Assembly (NCBI GenBank): GCA_021202205.1
Contig: JAJQDJ010000104.1
Span: forward strand, 1 to 8,942
Source of the DNA: Erysipelotrichaceae bacterium
GTDB taxonomy: Bacteria > Bacillota_I > Bacilli_A > Erysipelotrichales > Coprobacillaceae
Length of the DNA: 8,942 bases
Direction of reading: 5' to 3'
The translations under genes were made by a program, and so were the position numbers. Positions within the stretch are counted from its first letter, which is position 1. Each line of letters opens with the position of its first letter. This document shows, one piece after another, positions 1 to 7,341 of the stretch. The notes under the pieces were generated by a model. The model searched no databases and was not told the origin of the DNA. It was given only the letters and a program-made list of their open reading frames with translations.

Positions 1-115
1 CAATATATTAGATATAGCATTAAAGAATGGTTTTAAAAGTAACAAAGCTTTTACCAATGAATTTAAAAAAAGGTTTGATATAACACCTTATGTGTATATG
101 AAGCAAATAAGATAA
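1..115 (+). CDS. AraC-family transcriptional regulator, C-terminal end (partial)
   Basis: Only the last 37 codons are present (frame beginning at base 2, TAA at 113-115); the start lies left of the window. They read NILDIALKNGF, then SNKAFTNEFKKRF, then DITPYVYMKQIR. This is the second helix-turn-helix of the AraC/XylS DNA-binding domain: the 'IA...GF.S...F...FKK..G.TP..Y' signature is clear, with Asp-Ile in place of the usual Gly before Thr-Pro. AraC regulators of this type commonly control neighbouring sugar or glycoside genes, so the esterase that follows on the same strand, about 80 bases downstream, is a possible target or operon partner. The effector domain is not visible, so no ligand can be proposed. 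Confidence 0.85.
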   Translation, partial: NILDIALKNGFKSNKAFTNEFKKRFDITPYVYMKQIR

Positions 116-122
116 AATAACC

Positions 123-152
123 TTGTTTATAAGATAAATGGGCTCTTATAAA
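123..152 (+). promoter_or_regulatory. Candidate sigma-A promoter for the esterase gene
   Basis: TTGTTT (123-128) is followed after 18 bases by TATAAA (147-152), giving a predicted transcript start near 159 and a leader of about 35 bases. The match is moderate and AT-rich DNA yields such matches by chance. The 9-bp inverted repeat covers the same bases. Confidence 0.35.
126..152. repeat. Perfect 9-bp inverted repeat upstream of the esterase; possible operator or weak terminator
   Basis: TTTATAAGA (126-134) and TCTTATAAA (144-152) are exact reverse complements separated by 9 bases. No T-run follows, so it is a poor intrinsic terminator for the AraC gene. It overlaps the candidate promoter TTGTTT (123-128) / TATAAA (147-152), which fits an operator better. 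This is inference from position only. Confidence 0.4.
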
Positions 153-159
153 TGATAAA

Positions 160-183
160 TTTCTGTTAAGATAGAAACAGAAA
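160..183 (+). promoter_or_regulatory. Leader hairpin next to the esterase ribosome binding site
   Basis: TTTCTGTT (160-167) pairs perfectly with AACAGAAA (176-183) around an 8-base loop. The 3' arm touches the Shine-Dalgarno sequence AGAAGG (183-188). If it folds in RNA it could lower ribosome access, but the stem is AT-rich and weak. Confidence 0.3.
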
Positions 184-195
184 GAAGGTATGAAT

Positions 196-1002
196 ATGAT
201 TCATGAAACTATTAATTATACTAATGATGGTAGAGTTAATTTACAAACGTATATTTCTGATATTCATGAAGGCCCATTAATGCCAGTGATGATTGCATTA
301 CCTGGAGGAGCATGGACGCATTTAAGTTATACAGAAGGAGAAATGGTTGCATTAACGTTTGTGAAAGAAAGATATGTTAGTTTTGTATTGAATTATTCTG
401 TAGGTGATTATTCACAGTTTCCTAATCCTTTAGTCGAGATATGTTGGGCTATATCTTTTATTAGACAACATGCCAAGGAATGGTATATTGATCCTAATAA
501 GATTGTGGTTGCAGGTTTTTCAGCAGGTGCAAGTGTAGCTTCCATGTCTGCAACGCAATGGAATGATACAAAAATAGCACAGCAATTAGGTGTGAACGAG
601 GAAGATATGAAACCCAATGCAGCGGTATTAGGCTATTGTTGTAATGATTTATCCACAATCTTTGATAATGAAGTTGATGATTTGGTTATACCAACACCTG
701 GTAAAATTACAGCTGATAGAACAGCTCAAATTGATGTTCTTAATTATGTTAGCAAAGATACGGTACCAATATTCTTTTATCATTGTCGTTATGATGAATA
801 TGTGCCTGTTAAAAACACTTGGTTGCTTGCTAGTAAGCTAGAAAAAGCAGGATTGCCATTTGAGATGCATATTTTCCAAAGTGGGCATCATGGTATGTCA
901 GTCAATAATGCCTTAACAATTCAAAAAGATCCTATTGATTCTAGTGTAACACAATGGGTACCATTATGTTTAGCGTGGTTAGAAAAAGTATTTTCGATGT
1001 AA
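196..1002 (+). CDS. Alpha/beta-hydrolase esterase (lipase/acetyl-esterase-like)
   Basis: This is a probable cytoplasmic carboxyl-esterase of the alpha/beta-hydrolase fold; no signal peptide or membrane segment is visible. I start it at the ATG at 196 (268 aa) because AGAAGG at 183-188 then sits 7 bases upstream. The ATG at 190 is in frame but only 1 base from that site. With this start, PGGAW (residues 36-40) is the oxyanion strand, GFSAG (107-111) carries nucleophile Ser109, Asp200 in CRYDEYVP is the likely acid, and His232 in GHHGMS is the base, so the triad is complete. The layout resembles BD-FAE/acetyl-esterase-type enzymes that remove acyl groups from plant glycans or small esters. The substrate cannot be read from the sequence. 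It follows an AraC-type gene on the same strand and ends just before a strong hairpin terminator. Confidence 0.88.
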   Translation: MIHETINYTNDGRVNLQTYISDIHEGPLMPVMIALPGGAWTHLSYTEGEMVALTFVKERYVSFVLNYSVGDYSQFPNPLVEICWAISFIRQHAKEWYIDPNKIVVAGFSAGASVASMSATQWNDTKIAQQLGVNEEDMKPNAAVLGYCCNDLSTIFDNEVDDLVIPTPGKITADRTAQIDVLNYVSKDTVPIFFYHCRYDEYVPVKNTWLLASKLEKAGLPFEMHIFQSGHHGMSVNNALTIQKDPIDSSVTQWVPLCLAWLEKVFSM

Positions 1003-1005
1003 TTT

Positions 1006-1032
1006 AAAAATGGATGTTTTGCATCCATTTTT
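1006..1032 (+). terminator. Rho-independent terminator after the esterase, possibly bidirectional
   Basis: AAAAATGGATG (1006-1016) pairs with CATCCATTTTT (1022-1032) around the loop TTTTG, 4 bases after the esterase stop codon. The T-rich 3' arm is flanked by A-rich sequence on the other side. It could therefore also end minus-strand transcripts coming from the abgA-like gene. Confidence 0.85.
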
Positions 1033-1180
1033 ATATATCTTCATTGATTTCATCTAAAGTCATATCTTAGAGGTCGTTTTGCTTTGCTTCTTGTCTAAGT
1101 GCAATAAAAGCTTCTAAACCATCTTCACTACTACATTGATTGTTCATATTATTATATCTTTTCTTGATTGAATGAAACAT
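1031..1180 (-). pseudogene. Relic of a RelB-like type II antitoxin (C-terminal part), with internal stop
   Basis: Reading the minus strand from an ATG at 1180 (or 1147) gives 37 codons ending ...GLEAFIALRQEAKQNDL, then a TAA stop at 1067-1069. The same frame continues DMTLDEINEDI to a second TAA at 1031-1033. The pattern 'AF..LR..A..N...DMTLDEIN.EI' is what I recall from the C-terminal region of RelB/DinJ-like antitoxins, where an ordinary residue replaces this stop. The N-terminal DNA-binding half is not recognisable and no toxin gene is adjacent, so I read it as a decayed fragment. Its end overlaps the terminator at 1006-1032. The alternative is a chance short ORF, but the continuity of a family-like motif across the stop argues against that. 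Family assignment is from memory. Confidence 0.5.
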
Positions 1181-1182
1181 TA

Positions 1183-2491
1183 TTACTTGTTTGTAAAACT
1201 ATAAACAATACTTGCAAAGACTCTTGGTCCAAGCTCAAGGACTTTTTCATCAAAATCAAAAGCTGTATTATGAGGAGATGAAACAATAGGTGTTAATAGT
1301 TTCATATATGTGGCTTTGCCGCCATGAGCTTGTACACGAGTCATCAAATAAGAAAAATCATCACTTCCACCTAATGGATCCATATTGACAGGAGGTAAAG
1401 ATAAATCAGGGAGATTTTGTTGACACATTGTTCTTAGCTCATTCATTAAGTCTTCATCACACTCTACTGCATGAGCTTTACCCATTTTTTTTACTTCAAC
1501 AACTGTATCATGCATGAGGGCAGCACCATTAATAATATCTCTCGCATACATCTCCATATAACGATTGAGTTCAGTTGTAACACCTCTGACTTCCAATTCC
1601 ATTTTAGCTGTCTCAGGTATGACATTTCTACCTGTTCCAGCATGAATAGTGCCAACATTCACACGTGTATCTCCTTGAGCATTTCGAGGTATGGCATGAA
1701 GATTAACAATGCATGTAGCTGCAGAAAGAATAGCATTTTTGCCAAATTGTGGTGATTCGGCTGCATGGGTACTGACACCATGATAAGTTACATCTAGTTT
1801 GGTTGTCGCAAAAGTTTTATTCATACCAAAGTATAAATCATAGGGCCTATCAAAACTAGGCATAATATGAGCTGCAAATAAATAATCAACATCATCTAGG
1901 AAACCACTTTCAGCAATACTTCTAGCCCCTCTTACACCTTCTTCAGCAGGCTGAAAAATAAGCTTAATAGTCCCATGTAATTGATCTTTAATATCTATTA
2001 ATATTTTGGCAGTTGTTAAACCGATAGCGGTATGGCCATCATGACCACAAGCATGCATAGCTCCCAAATGACATGAATTAAAGCCTTCTACAAAAGGCAA
2101 ATGATCATCATTTGTATCTTCAATCAATCCTAAAGCATCAATATCAAATCTCAAACCAATTGTAGGACCTTCACCACATCTTAAAACACCTGCTACAGCC
2201 GTCATACCCATTTTAACTTTTTCCAAATACTTAGGGATTGGCATTTTCTTTTTGGGCACGTCGATAGTTCAAATGTAAAGCATGTTCACTTGGTAAGCCC
2301 ATACGAGCATCTTTATCCATAATATCTTCACCAGCTAAGACTTCGTAACTTAATTTTTCTAATTCAACTGCAATCTTACAGGCAGTTCTAACTTCTAGCC
2401 ATCCTCTTTCTGCATATTTATGTAAATCACGTCTTGTGTTAACAGTATCAGTATAATAAAGATGTGCTAATTCTTTGATTTTTTGATACAT
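1183..2491 (-). pseudogene. abgA: AbgA-like M20 amidohydrolase (p-aminobenzoyl-glutamate hydrolase subunit A), frameshifted
   Basis: Two minus-strand frames together encode one M20-family metal-dependent amidohydrolase. The first (2231-2491, 86 aa) starts MYQKIKEL and has SD AAGGAG (2501-2506) 9 bases upstream. It ends ...KENANP at CCC-TAA (2231-2236). Reading CCT instead, one base forward, continues directly as KYLEKVKMGMT to the stop at 1183. The joined product is 435 aa, against 436 for E. coli AbgA as I recall it. It matches AbgA along its length: RRDLHKYAERGW near the N-terminus, RMGLPSE, LRFDIDAL, MHACGHDGHTAIGL (ligands in CGHDGH, joined residues 148-153), QPAEEG (Glu pair near 183-184), AAHI (His208) and SPHNTAFDF (His407). 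AbgA pairs with AbgB to cleave the folate breakdown product p-aminobenzoyl-glutamate. No abgB or abgT is in the window, so the natural substrate could be another N-acyl amino acid. A single lesion means recent inactivation, a sequence error, or a recoded 'shifty stop'. Confidence 0.85.
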
Positions 2492-2500
2492 AAGCTTTCT

Positions 2501-2506
2501 CTCCTT
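2501..2506 (-). promoter_or_regulatory. Ribosome binding site of the abgA-like gene
   Basis: AAGGAG on the minus strand lies 9 bases before the ATG at 2491. It fixes the start of the upstream half of the frameshifted gene and shows that its initiation signals are still intact. Confidence 0.75.
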
Positions 2507-2513
2507 TTTATAT

Positions 2514-2554
2514 ATTTTATCAATTTATTATCTAAATCACAATGTTTTTGACAA
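2514..2554 (-). promoter_or_regulatory. Candidate promoters for the abgA-like gene (two overlapping)
   Basis: On the minus strand, TTGTCA (2549-2554) precedes GATAAT (2527-2532) by 16 bases, and TTGTGA (2537-2542) precedes TAAAAT (2514-2519) by 17 bases. Either fits sigma-A. Both lie upstream of the gene and back-to-back with the marR promoter, so a regulator bound between them could control both directions. Confidence 0.45.
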
Positions 2555-2574
2555 ATTAACAAATAAGTTGACAA
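2548..2574 (+). repeat. Direct repeat TTGACAA x2 in the divergent promoter region
   Basis: TTGACAA occurs at 2548-2554 and again at 2568-2574, a 20-bp pitch of about two helical turns. The second copy is the marR -35 element and the first is the complement of the abgA -35 element. A near-palindrome TTAAC-N6-GTTGA lies between them (2556-2571). It is a possible regulator site, or simply two -35 boxes. Confidence 0.35.
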
Positions 2575-2596
2575 GACTAGTAAAACAGTTTAAAAT
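2568..2596 (+). promoter_or_regulatory. Sigma-A promoter for marR and probably the downstream activator fusion
   Basis: A consensus -35 TTGACA (2568-2573) is followed, after exactly 17 bases, by TAAAAT (2591-2596). The predicted transcript start is near 2603, leaving a very short leader before the marR ATG at 2617. This is the strongest promoter match I see in the window. Confidence 0.65.
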
Positions 2597-2616
2597 GCTC
2601 ATGGTGTGAGGTAATT

Positions 2617-3045
2617 ATGAACTATCAAGAAAGTACAAAAGAATTATTACATTATATGGCTGATTACGATATGCCTTGTAGAATGTTACAACAAAATATG
2701 TTTGAATGCACACGTGGAGAGCTTGGTGTACTTATCTATCTTATTGAGGAAAAAGATGGGGCTCATGCTCGCGATATTAGTCAAAAGCTCAATGTTAATA
2801 CATCTCGTGTAGCAGCATTGCTCAATACTTTATCAAATAAAGGCTATATTATAAGAAATCCTGATGAACATGATAAACGTAAAATAAAAGTATTTATTAC
2901 GCAAGATGGAAAAGCCTATGCAGATGCTAGAAGAGAAGAAGTTGAAACGTATATGAGTCATTTGTTATGTGAATTGGGTGAAGATGATGCTACGAATTTT
3001 ATTCGTATAATGAAACGTATAACACATATTATGCAAAATGATTGA
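2617..3045 (+). CDS. MarR-family winged-helix transcriptional regulator
   Basis: This 142-aa protein has the usual MarR length. An N-terminal dimerisation helix comes first. The helix-turn-helix spans about residues 50-74 (HARDISQKLNVNTSRVAALL), and the wing about 81-95 (NPDEHDKRKIKVFIT), which has the Asp-x-Arg-Lys pattern of MarR wings. A C-terminal helix pair follows. GAGGT at 2608-2612 is the ribosome binding site for the ATG at 2617. MarR proteins are dimeric repressors, often released by small aromatic or oxidising ligands, and usually control themselves and neighbours. The neighbours here are the divergent abgA-like gene and, 72 bases downstream on the same strand, the giant activator-type fusion. 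A Cys at residue 21 and another at 31 might allow redox sensing, which is speculation. The ligand is unknown. Confidence 0.9.
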   Translation: MNYQESTKELLHYMADYDMPCRMLQQNMFECTRGELGVLIYLIEEKDGAHARDISQKLNVNTSRVAALLNTLSNKGYIIRNPDEHDKRKIKVFITQDGKAYADARREEVETYMSHLLCELGEDDATNFIRIMKRITHIMQND

Positions 3046-3070
3046 AAATCATGTCATAATAAGTTAATAT
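3042..3070 (+). promoter_or_regulatory. Possible internal promoter between marR and the activator fusion
   Basis: TTGAAA (3042-3047, overlapping the marR stop codon) precedes TAATAT (3065-3070) by 17 bases. No terminator is visible in the 72-base gap, so the two genes are probably co-transcribed. This element may give the larger gene extra transcription. Confidence 0.35.
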
Positions 3071-3117
3071 TTGTAGCGTAATTTATGAATGGTAATTGTG
3101 TGAAAAGGAGAGATATT

Positions 3118-6100
3118 ATGAAATATTATTTAGGAATCGATGTAGGATCTACTACTGTCAAGGCTTATCTTACAGATGAAGATAATACTTGTTTGTTTTC
3201 TAATTATGTAAGACATAATTCAGATGTTAGAAATACAATCTTAGATTTATTAAAAGAAATAACACAAGATTATCCAGATATTGAAGTTTATCCTGTTATT
3301 ACAGGATCTGGAGGTTTATCAATATCAGAATCAATGAATGTGAAATTTGTACAGGAAGTTATTGCTTGTACAAAAACAGTCGAAACATATATTCCACAAA
3401 CTGATGTGGCGATCGAGTTAGGTGGAGAAGATGCAAAAATCACCTATTTTGAAGGTTCTTTAGAACAAAGGATGAATGGGACTTGTGCGGGTGGTACAGG
3501 AGCCTTTATTGATCAAATGGCAACTTTATTGCAGACAGATGCTTCTGGTTTAAATGAACTTGCTAAACATCATAAACGTATCTATCCTATTGCTTCAAGA
3601 TGTGGTGTATTTGCAAAAACAGATGTACAGCCTCTCATTAATGAAGGTGCTAGTCAGGAAGATATTGCGGCTTCTATTTTTCAAGCCGTTGTGAATCAAA
3701 CCATCAGTGGTTTAGCATGTGGTAAGCCTATTAAAGGTAAGGTTGCATTTTTAGGGGGACCTTTATATTTCTTAGACCAGTTAAGACAACGTTTCATTGA
3801 AACGCTTCATCTAAGTGATGATGAAATTATCTTCCCTGATAATTCACAATTATTTGTGGCTATGGGTGCTGCTTTAAATGCCAGAGATGTAGAAAATCCA
3901 GTTGCTTTGAATGAATTGATTCAAAGATTGGAGGATCTGAAATCTCATGGTAATGAAGCTAAAAATACATTGGAACCATTATTTCATAATGAAGATGAAT
4001 TGAATGGTTTTAGATTGAGACATAATAAAGCTATTACGAAAAAAAGGAATCTTCAAAAATATCAAGGTGATATTTATTTAGGTATTGATGTAGGCTCAAC
4101 AACATCTAAAGTGATATTAATTGATCCAGAAGGATCGATACTCTATTCTTTCTATAGTTCTAATGAGGGTAATCCATTAAAACTGATTATTAAGATAATG
4201 AAAGAAGTTTATAAAATGTTACCAGAAGGATGCGTTATTAAAAAAGCAGGGGTTACTGGCTATGGCGAAGCACTTATTAAAGCTGCTTTAAAAATAGATT
4301 ATGGTGAAGTTGAAACGATTGCTCATTATACAGCTGCAAAATTCTATCAACCTGATGTTGATTTTATCCTAGATATTGGTGGCCAAGATATGAAGGCTAT
4401 CACAATTAAAGATGATGTTATACAAGATATAACATTAAATGAAGCATGCTCATCAGGATGTGGATCTTTCTTAGAGACTTTTGCTCATTCATTGGGTTAT
4501 GAAATAGATGAGTTTGCCAAGTTGGCTTTAACTGCCAAGCATCCACTTGATTTAGGTAGCCGTTGTACGGTATTTATGAATTCTAAAGTCAAACAGGCTC
4601 AAAAAGAAGGAGCAACTTTAGCCGATATTTCAGCGGGTTTATCTTATTCAGTTATTAAGAATGCATTATATAAAGTTATTAAATTAAGAAGCAAAGATCA
4701 AATTGGTAAGAATGTTGTTGTCCAGGGTGGAACATTCTATAATGAAGCAGTATTAAGAGCTTTTGAAAAAGAAGCCGATATGAATGTTATACGTCCTGAT
4801 ATTGCTGGTTTGATGGGTGCTTATGGTATGGCAAGAATTGCCATGGAAAACGATGATGGGCAGCCTTCTACTATGCTTACTTTAGCAGAATTAGAAAAGC
4901 TGACATATGAAAATACGATGCGTAATTGTGGTAAATGTACCAATAATTGTATGTTAACAATTACATCATTTAATGATGGAAGAGAATATATAAGTGGTAA
5001 TAGATGTGAACGTGGTGCCAATTTGCCATTAAAATCTAAATCATTACCTAACTTATTTGATTATAAATATCGTCGTGTCTTTAATTATCGTTCATTACCT
5101 AAGGATGAAGCTACGAGAGGTGTTGTAGGTATTCCTAGGGTCTTGAATATGTATGAGAATTATCCGTTCTGGCATACATTCTTTAGCGAATTAAAGTTTA
5201 GAGTGGTATTATCAGTTAGATCAACTAAAGCTACTTATGAAAGAGGTATAGATTCTATTCCAAGTGAAAGTGTATGTTATCCTGCTAAAATTGCTCATGG
5301 TCATATCGAAAATCTAATTGATAGAGGTGTGAAATTTATATTCTATCCTTCTGTTATCTATGAAAGATTAGAAAATGAAGATGCGGGTAATCATTATAAT
5401 TGTCCAGTTGTTGGCTCTTACCCAGAGGTTATTCGTACAAATGTTGATAATATCGAAGAAAAACATATCAATTTCAAGAATCCCTTTGTTTCATTGAATA
5501 ATCCAAAAACATTATTTAAGATATTAAAACAGGATTTAGCAGAATTCAATATTTCAGATGACGAGCTGCAAAATGCTATAGATAAAGCCTATAAAGAATT
5601 ACAACATTGTCAAGAAGATATTAGACAAGAAGGTAAGCGTGCTATGGAATACATGCAAGAACATCATATGCAAGGTATTGTTTTAGCAGGTAGACCTTAT
5701 CATGTAGATCCTGAGATTAATCATGGATTACCTGATTTGATTACAGGTGAAGGATTTGTAGTATTAAGTGAAGATAGTGTATGTTATTTAGATGATGAAC
5801 ATTTGAAATTAAGAGTTGTCGATCAATGGACATATCATTCACGTTTGTATAAAGCAGCTTCATTTGTATCATCAAGAGATGATTTACAATTAATACAAAT
5901 AACTTCATTTGGTTGTGGCTTGGATGCTGTTACTGCCGATCAGGTAGCTGAAATACTAAAAGCAAGAAATAAGATATATACTCTTATCAAGATCGACGAA
6001 GGTAGTAATTTAGGAGCAATACGTATCCGTATTCGTTCCTTAAAAGCAACGATTAGAAAGAAAAAAGATATAATTAATCTTGATCAAAAATATGAAGTCA

Positions 6101-7341
6101 ATAAAGTTCCTTATACAAAGCAAATGAAAAAAGATAAATGGACTATTTTATGTCCACAAATGTCTCCGATTCATTTCCAATTTGTTGAAACAGCTTGTCA
6201 AAGTGAAGGCTATAACTTAGTTGTTCTACCTTCTGTTGATAAAGGAGCAGTAGAACAGGGATTAAAATATGTTAATAACGATGCATGTTATCCTAGTATA
6301 TTAACTATTGGACAAATGATGAATGCATTAAATAGTGGAAAATACGATATCAATAAAACAGCATTAATCATTTCGCAAACAGGTGGAGGATGTCGTGCTA
6401 CAAACTATATTGCATTTATTCGAAAAGCTTTAAAAGATGCAGGTATGTCTCAAGCTCCTGTCATCTCAGCTAATTTAGCAGGACTTGAAAGCAATCCTGG
6501 GTTCCAGATTACATACAAATTAGGTAAGAAAGCTATTTTGGCTGTCTTATATGGTGACTTATTTATGCGTATTCTCTATCGTGTTAGACCATATGAAGCA
6601 GTTAAAGGTTCGGCTAATCAATTATATGATTCTTGGGTTGAAAAATGTCAAAAGAATGTTGAAAATGGTTCTATGAAAGAATTTAAGAAAAACGTCTATG
6701 CTATAGTCAAAGACTTTGATGAATTACCACTACTAGATATCAAAAAGCCTCGTGTTGGTTTGGTTGGTGAGATTCTTGTAAAATTCCATCCAACAGCTAA
6801 CAATGATATTGTTAATATTATTGAATCAGAAGGTGGCGAAGCTGTCATGCCTGACTTGATTGATTTCTTCCAATATAGTTTCTATAATGCAAGATTCAAA
6901 TATGAACACTATGATGGTAAAAAATCAACCATGCAACTATGTAATGCTGCTATTAAGCTTGTTGATTTCCTTAGAAAAGATATGATCAAAGCCTTAGATG
7001 CTTCAAAACGTTTTGTACCACCAAGCAATATTGAACATCTTGCACAAAAAGCTAGTGAAGTTGTATCATTAGGTAATATGTGTGGCGAAGGATGGTTCTT
7101 AACTGGCGAAATGATTGAATTGATTGAAGAAGGGGCACCAAATATTGTATGTATGCAACCATTTGCATGCTTACCAAACCATGTTACTGGTAAAGGTGTT
7201 ATCAAAGCACTTCGTAAGAAATATCCAGAAAGTAATATTGTAGCTGTGGATTATGATCCAGGAGCCAGCGAAGTTAACCAATTAAATAGAATTAAACTTA
7301 TGCTTTCAACAGCATTTAAAAATATGGACAAAGTTTCTTAG
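3118..7341 (+). CDS. Giant acyl-CoA dehydratase activase / HgdB-like fusion protein (BcrA-BadF-HgdC type, DUF2229)
   Basis: The product is 1407 aa. I start it at ATG 3118, which has SD AAGGAG (3105-3110) 7 bases upstream; the in-frame ATG at 3085 has no such site. Domains in order: (1) ASKHA ATPase repeat 1 from residue 1, with GIDVGSTT at 6-13, ELGGED near 100-105, Cys123 and Cys162; (2) ASKHA repeat 2 from about 318, with GIDVGSTT at 322-329, DIGGQD near 419-424, Cys444 (plus Cys448) and Cys483; (3) a Cys-rich stretch Cys604, 607, 611 and 630; (4) an HgdB-like half from about 671, with CYPAK (Cys720), NCPVV (Cys762), GRPYH and FGCG (Cys933); (5) a second HgdB-like half from about 1008, with ACYPS (Cys1057), GGGC (Cys1092), NMCGEGW (Cys1322) and FACLP (Cys1351). 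In the family, the ATPase pumps an electron from a [4Fe-4S] cluster to a dehydratase or double-cubane cluster. Here donor and acceptor are one cytoplasmic chain. The substrate is unknown. Confidence 0.9.
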   Translation: MKYYLGIDVGSTTVKAYLTDEDNTCLFSNYVRHNSDVRNTILDLLKEITQDYPDIEVYPVITGSGGLSISESMNVKFVQEVIACTKTVETYIPQTDVAIELGGEDAKITYFEGSLEQRMNGTCAGGTGAFIDQMATLLQTDASGLNELAKHHKRIYPIASRCGVFAKTDVQPLINEGASQEDIAASIFQAVVNQTISGLACGKPIKGKVAFLGGPLYFLDQLRQRFIETLHLSDDEIIFPDNSQLFVAMGAALNARDVENPVALNELIQRLEDLKSHGNEAKNTLEPLFHNEDELNGFRLRHNKAITKKRNLQKYQGDIYLGIDVGSTTSKVILIDPEGSILYSFYSSNEGNPLKLIIKIMKEVYKMLPEGCVIKKAGVTGYGEALIKAALKIDYGEVETIAHYTAAKFYQPDVDFILDIGGQDMKAITIKDDVIQDITLNEACSSGCGSFLETFAHSLGYEIDEFAKLALTAKHPLDLGSRCTVFMNSKVKQAQKEGATLADISAGLSYSVIKNALYKVIKLRSKDQIGKNVVVQGGTFYNEAVLRAFEKEADMNVIRPDIAGLMGAYGMARIAMENDDGQPSTMLTLAELEKLTYENTMRNCGKCTNNCMLTITSFNDGREYISGNRCERGANLPLKSKSLPNLFDYKYRRVFNYRSLPKDEATRGVVGIPRVLNMYENYPFWHTFFSELKFRVVLSVRSTKATYERGIDSIPSESVCYPAKIAHGHIENLIDRGVKFIFYPSVIYERLENEDAGNHYNCPVVGSYPEVIRTNVDNIEEKHINFKNPFVSLNNPKTLFKILKQDLAEFNISDDELQNAIDKAYKELQHCQEDIRQEGKRAMEYMQEHHMQGIVLAGRPYHVDPEINHGLPDLITGEGFVVLSEDSVCYLDDEHLKLRVVDQWTYHSRLYKAASFVSSRDDLQLIQITSFGCGLDAVTADQVAEILKARNKIYTLIKIDEGSNLGAIRIRIRSLKATIRKKKDIINLDQKYEVNKVPYTKQMKKDKWTILCPQMSPIHFQFVETACQSEGYNLVVLPSVDKGAVEQGLKYVNNDACYPSILTIGQMMNALNSGKYDINKTALIISQTGGGCRATNYIAFIRKALKDAGMSQAPVISANLAGLESNPGFQITYKLGKKAILAVLYGDLFMRILYRVRPYEAVKGSANQLYDSWVEKCQKNVENGSMKEFKKNVYAIVKDFDELPLLDIKKPRVGLVGEILVKFHPTANNDIVNIIESEGGEAVMPDLIDFFQYSFYNARFKYEHYDGKKSTMQLCNAAIKLVDFLRKDMIKALDASKRFVPPSNIEHLAQKASEVVSLGNMCGEGWFLTGEMIELIEEGAPNIVCMQPFACLPNHVTGKGVIKALRKKYPESNIVAVDYDPGASEVNQLNRIKLMLSTAFKNMDKVS

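Noticed and set aside
1183..2259. The downstream half of the abgA-like gene as a separate gene starting at GTG 2259
   Set aside because: Its first nine residues are the out-of-frame reading of the upstream half. Family similarity begins exactly at the frameshift point, and no ribosome binding site precedes the GTG.
3085..3117. Upstream ATG at 3085 as the start of the giant fusion
   Set aside because: It has no Shine-Dalgarno site, and the 11 extra residues are outside the ATPase fold. The ATG at 3118 has AAGGAG at ideal spacing and begins MKYYLGIDVGSTT as the family does.
6909..7205. Antisense open frame of 98 codons within the giant fusion gene
   Set aside because: It lies fully inside a gene with clear family motifs, has no recognisable product, and is explained as a codon-bias shadow. 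The same holds for open frames at 408-617, 644-841, 1471-1755, 4821-5021 and 8370-8552.
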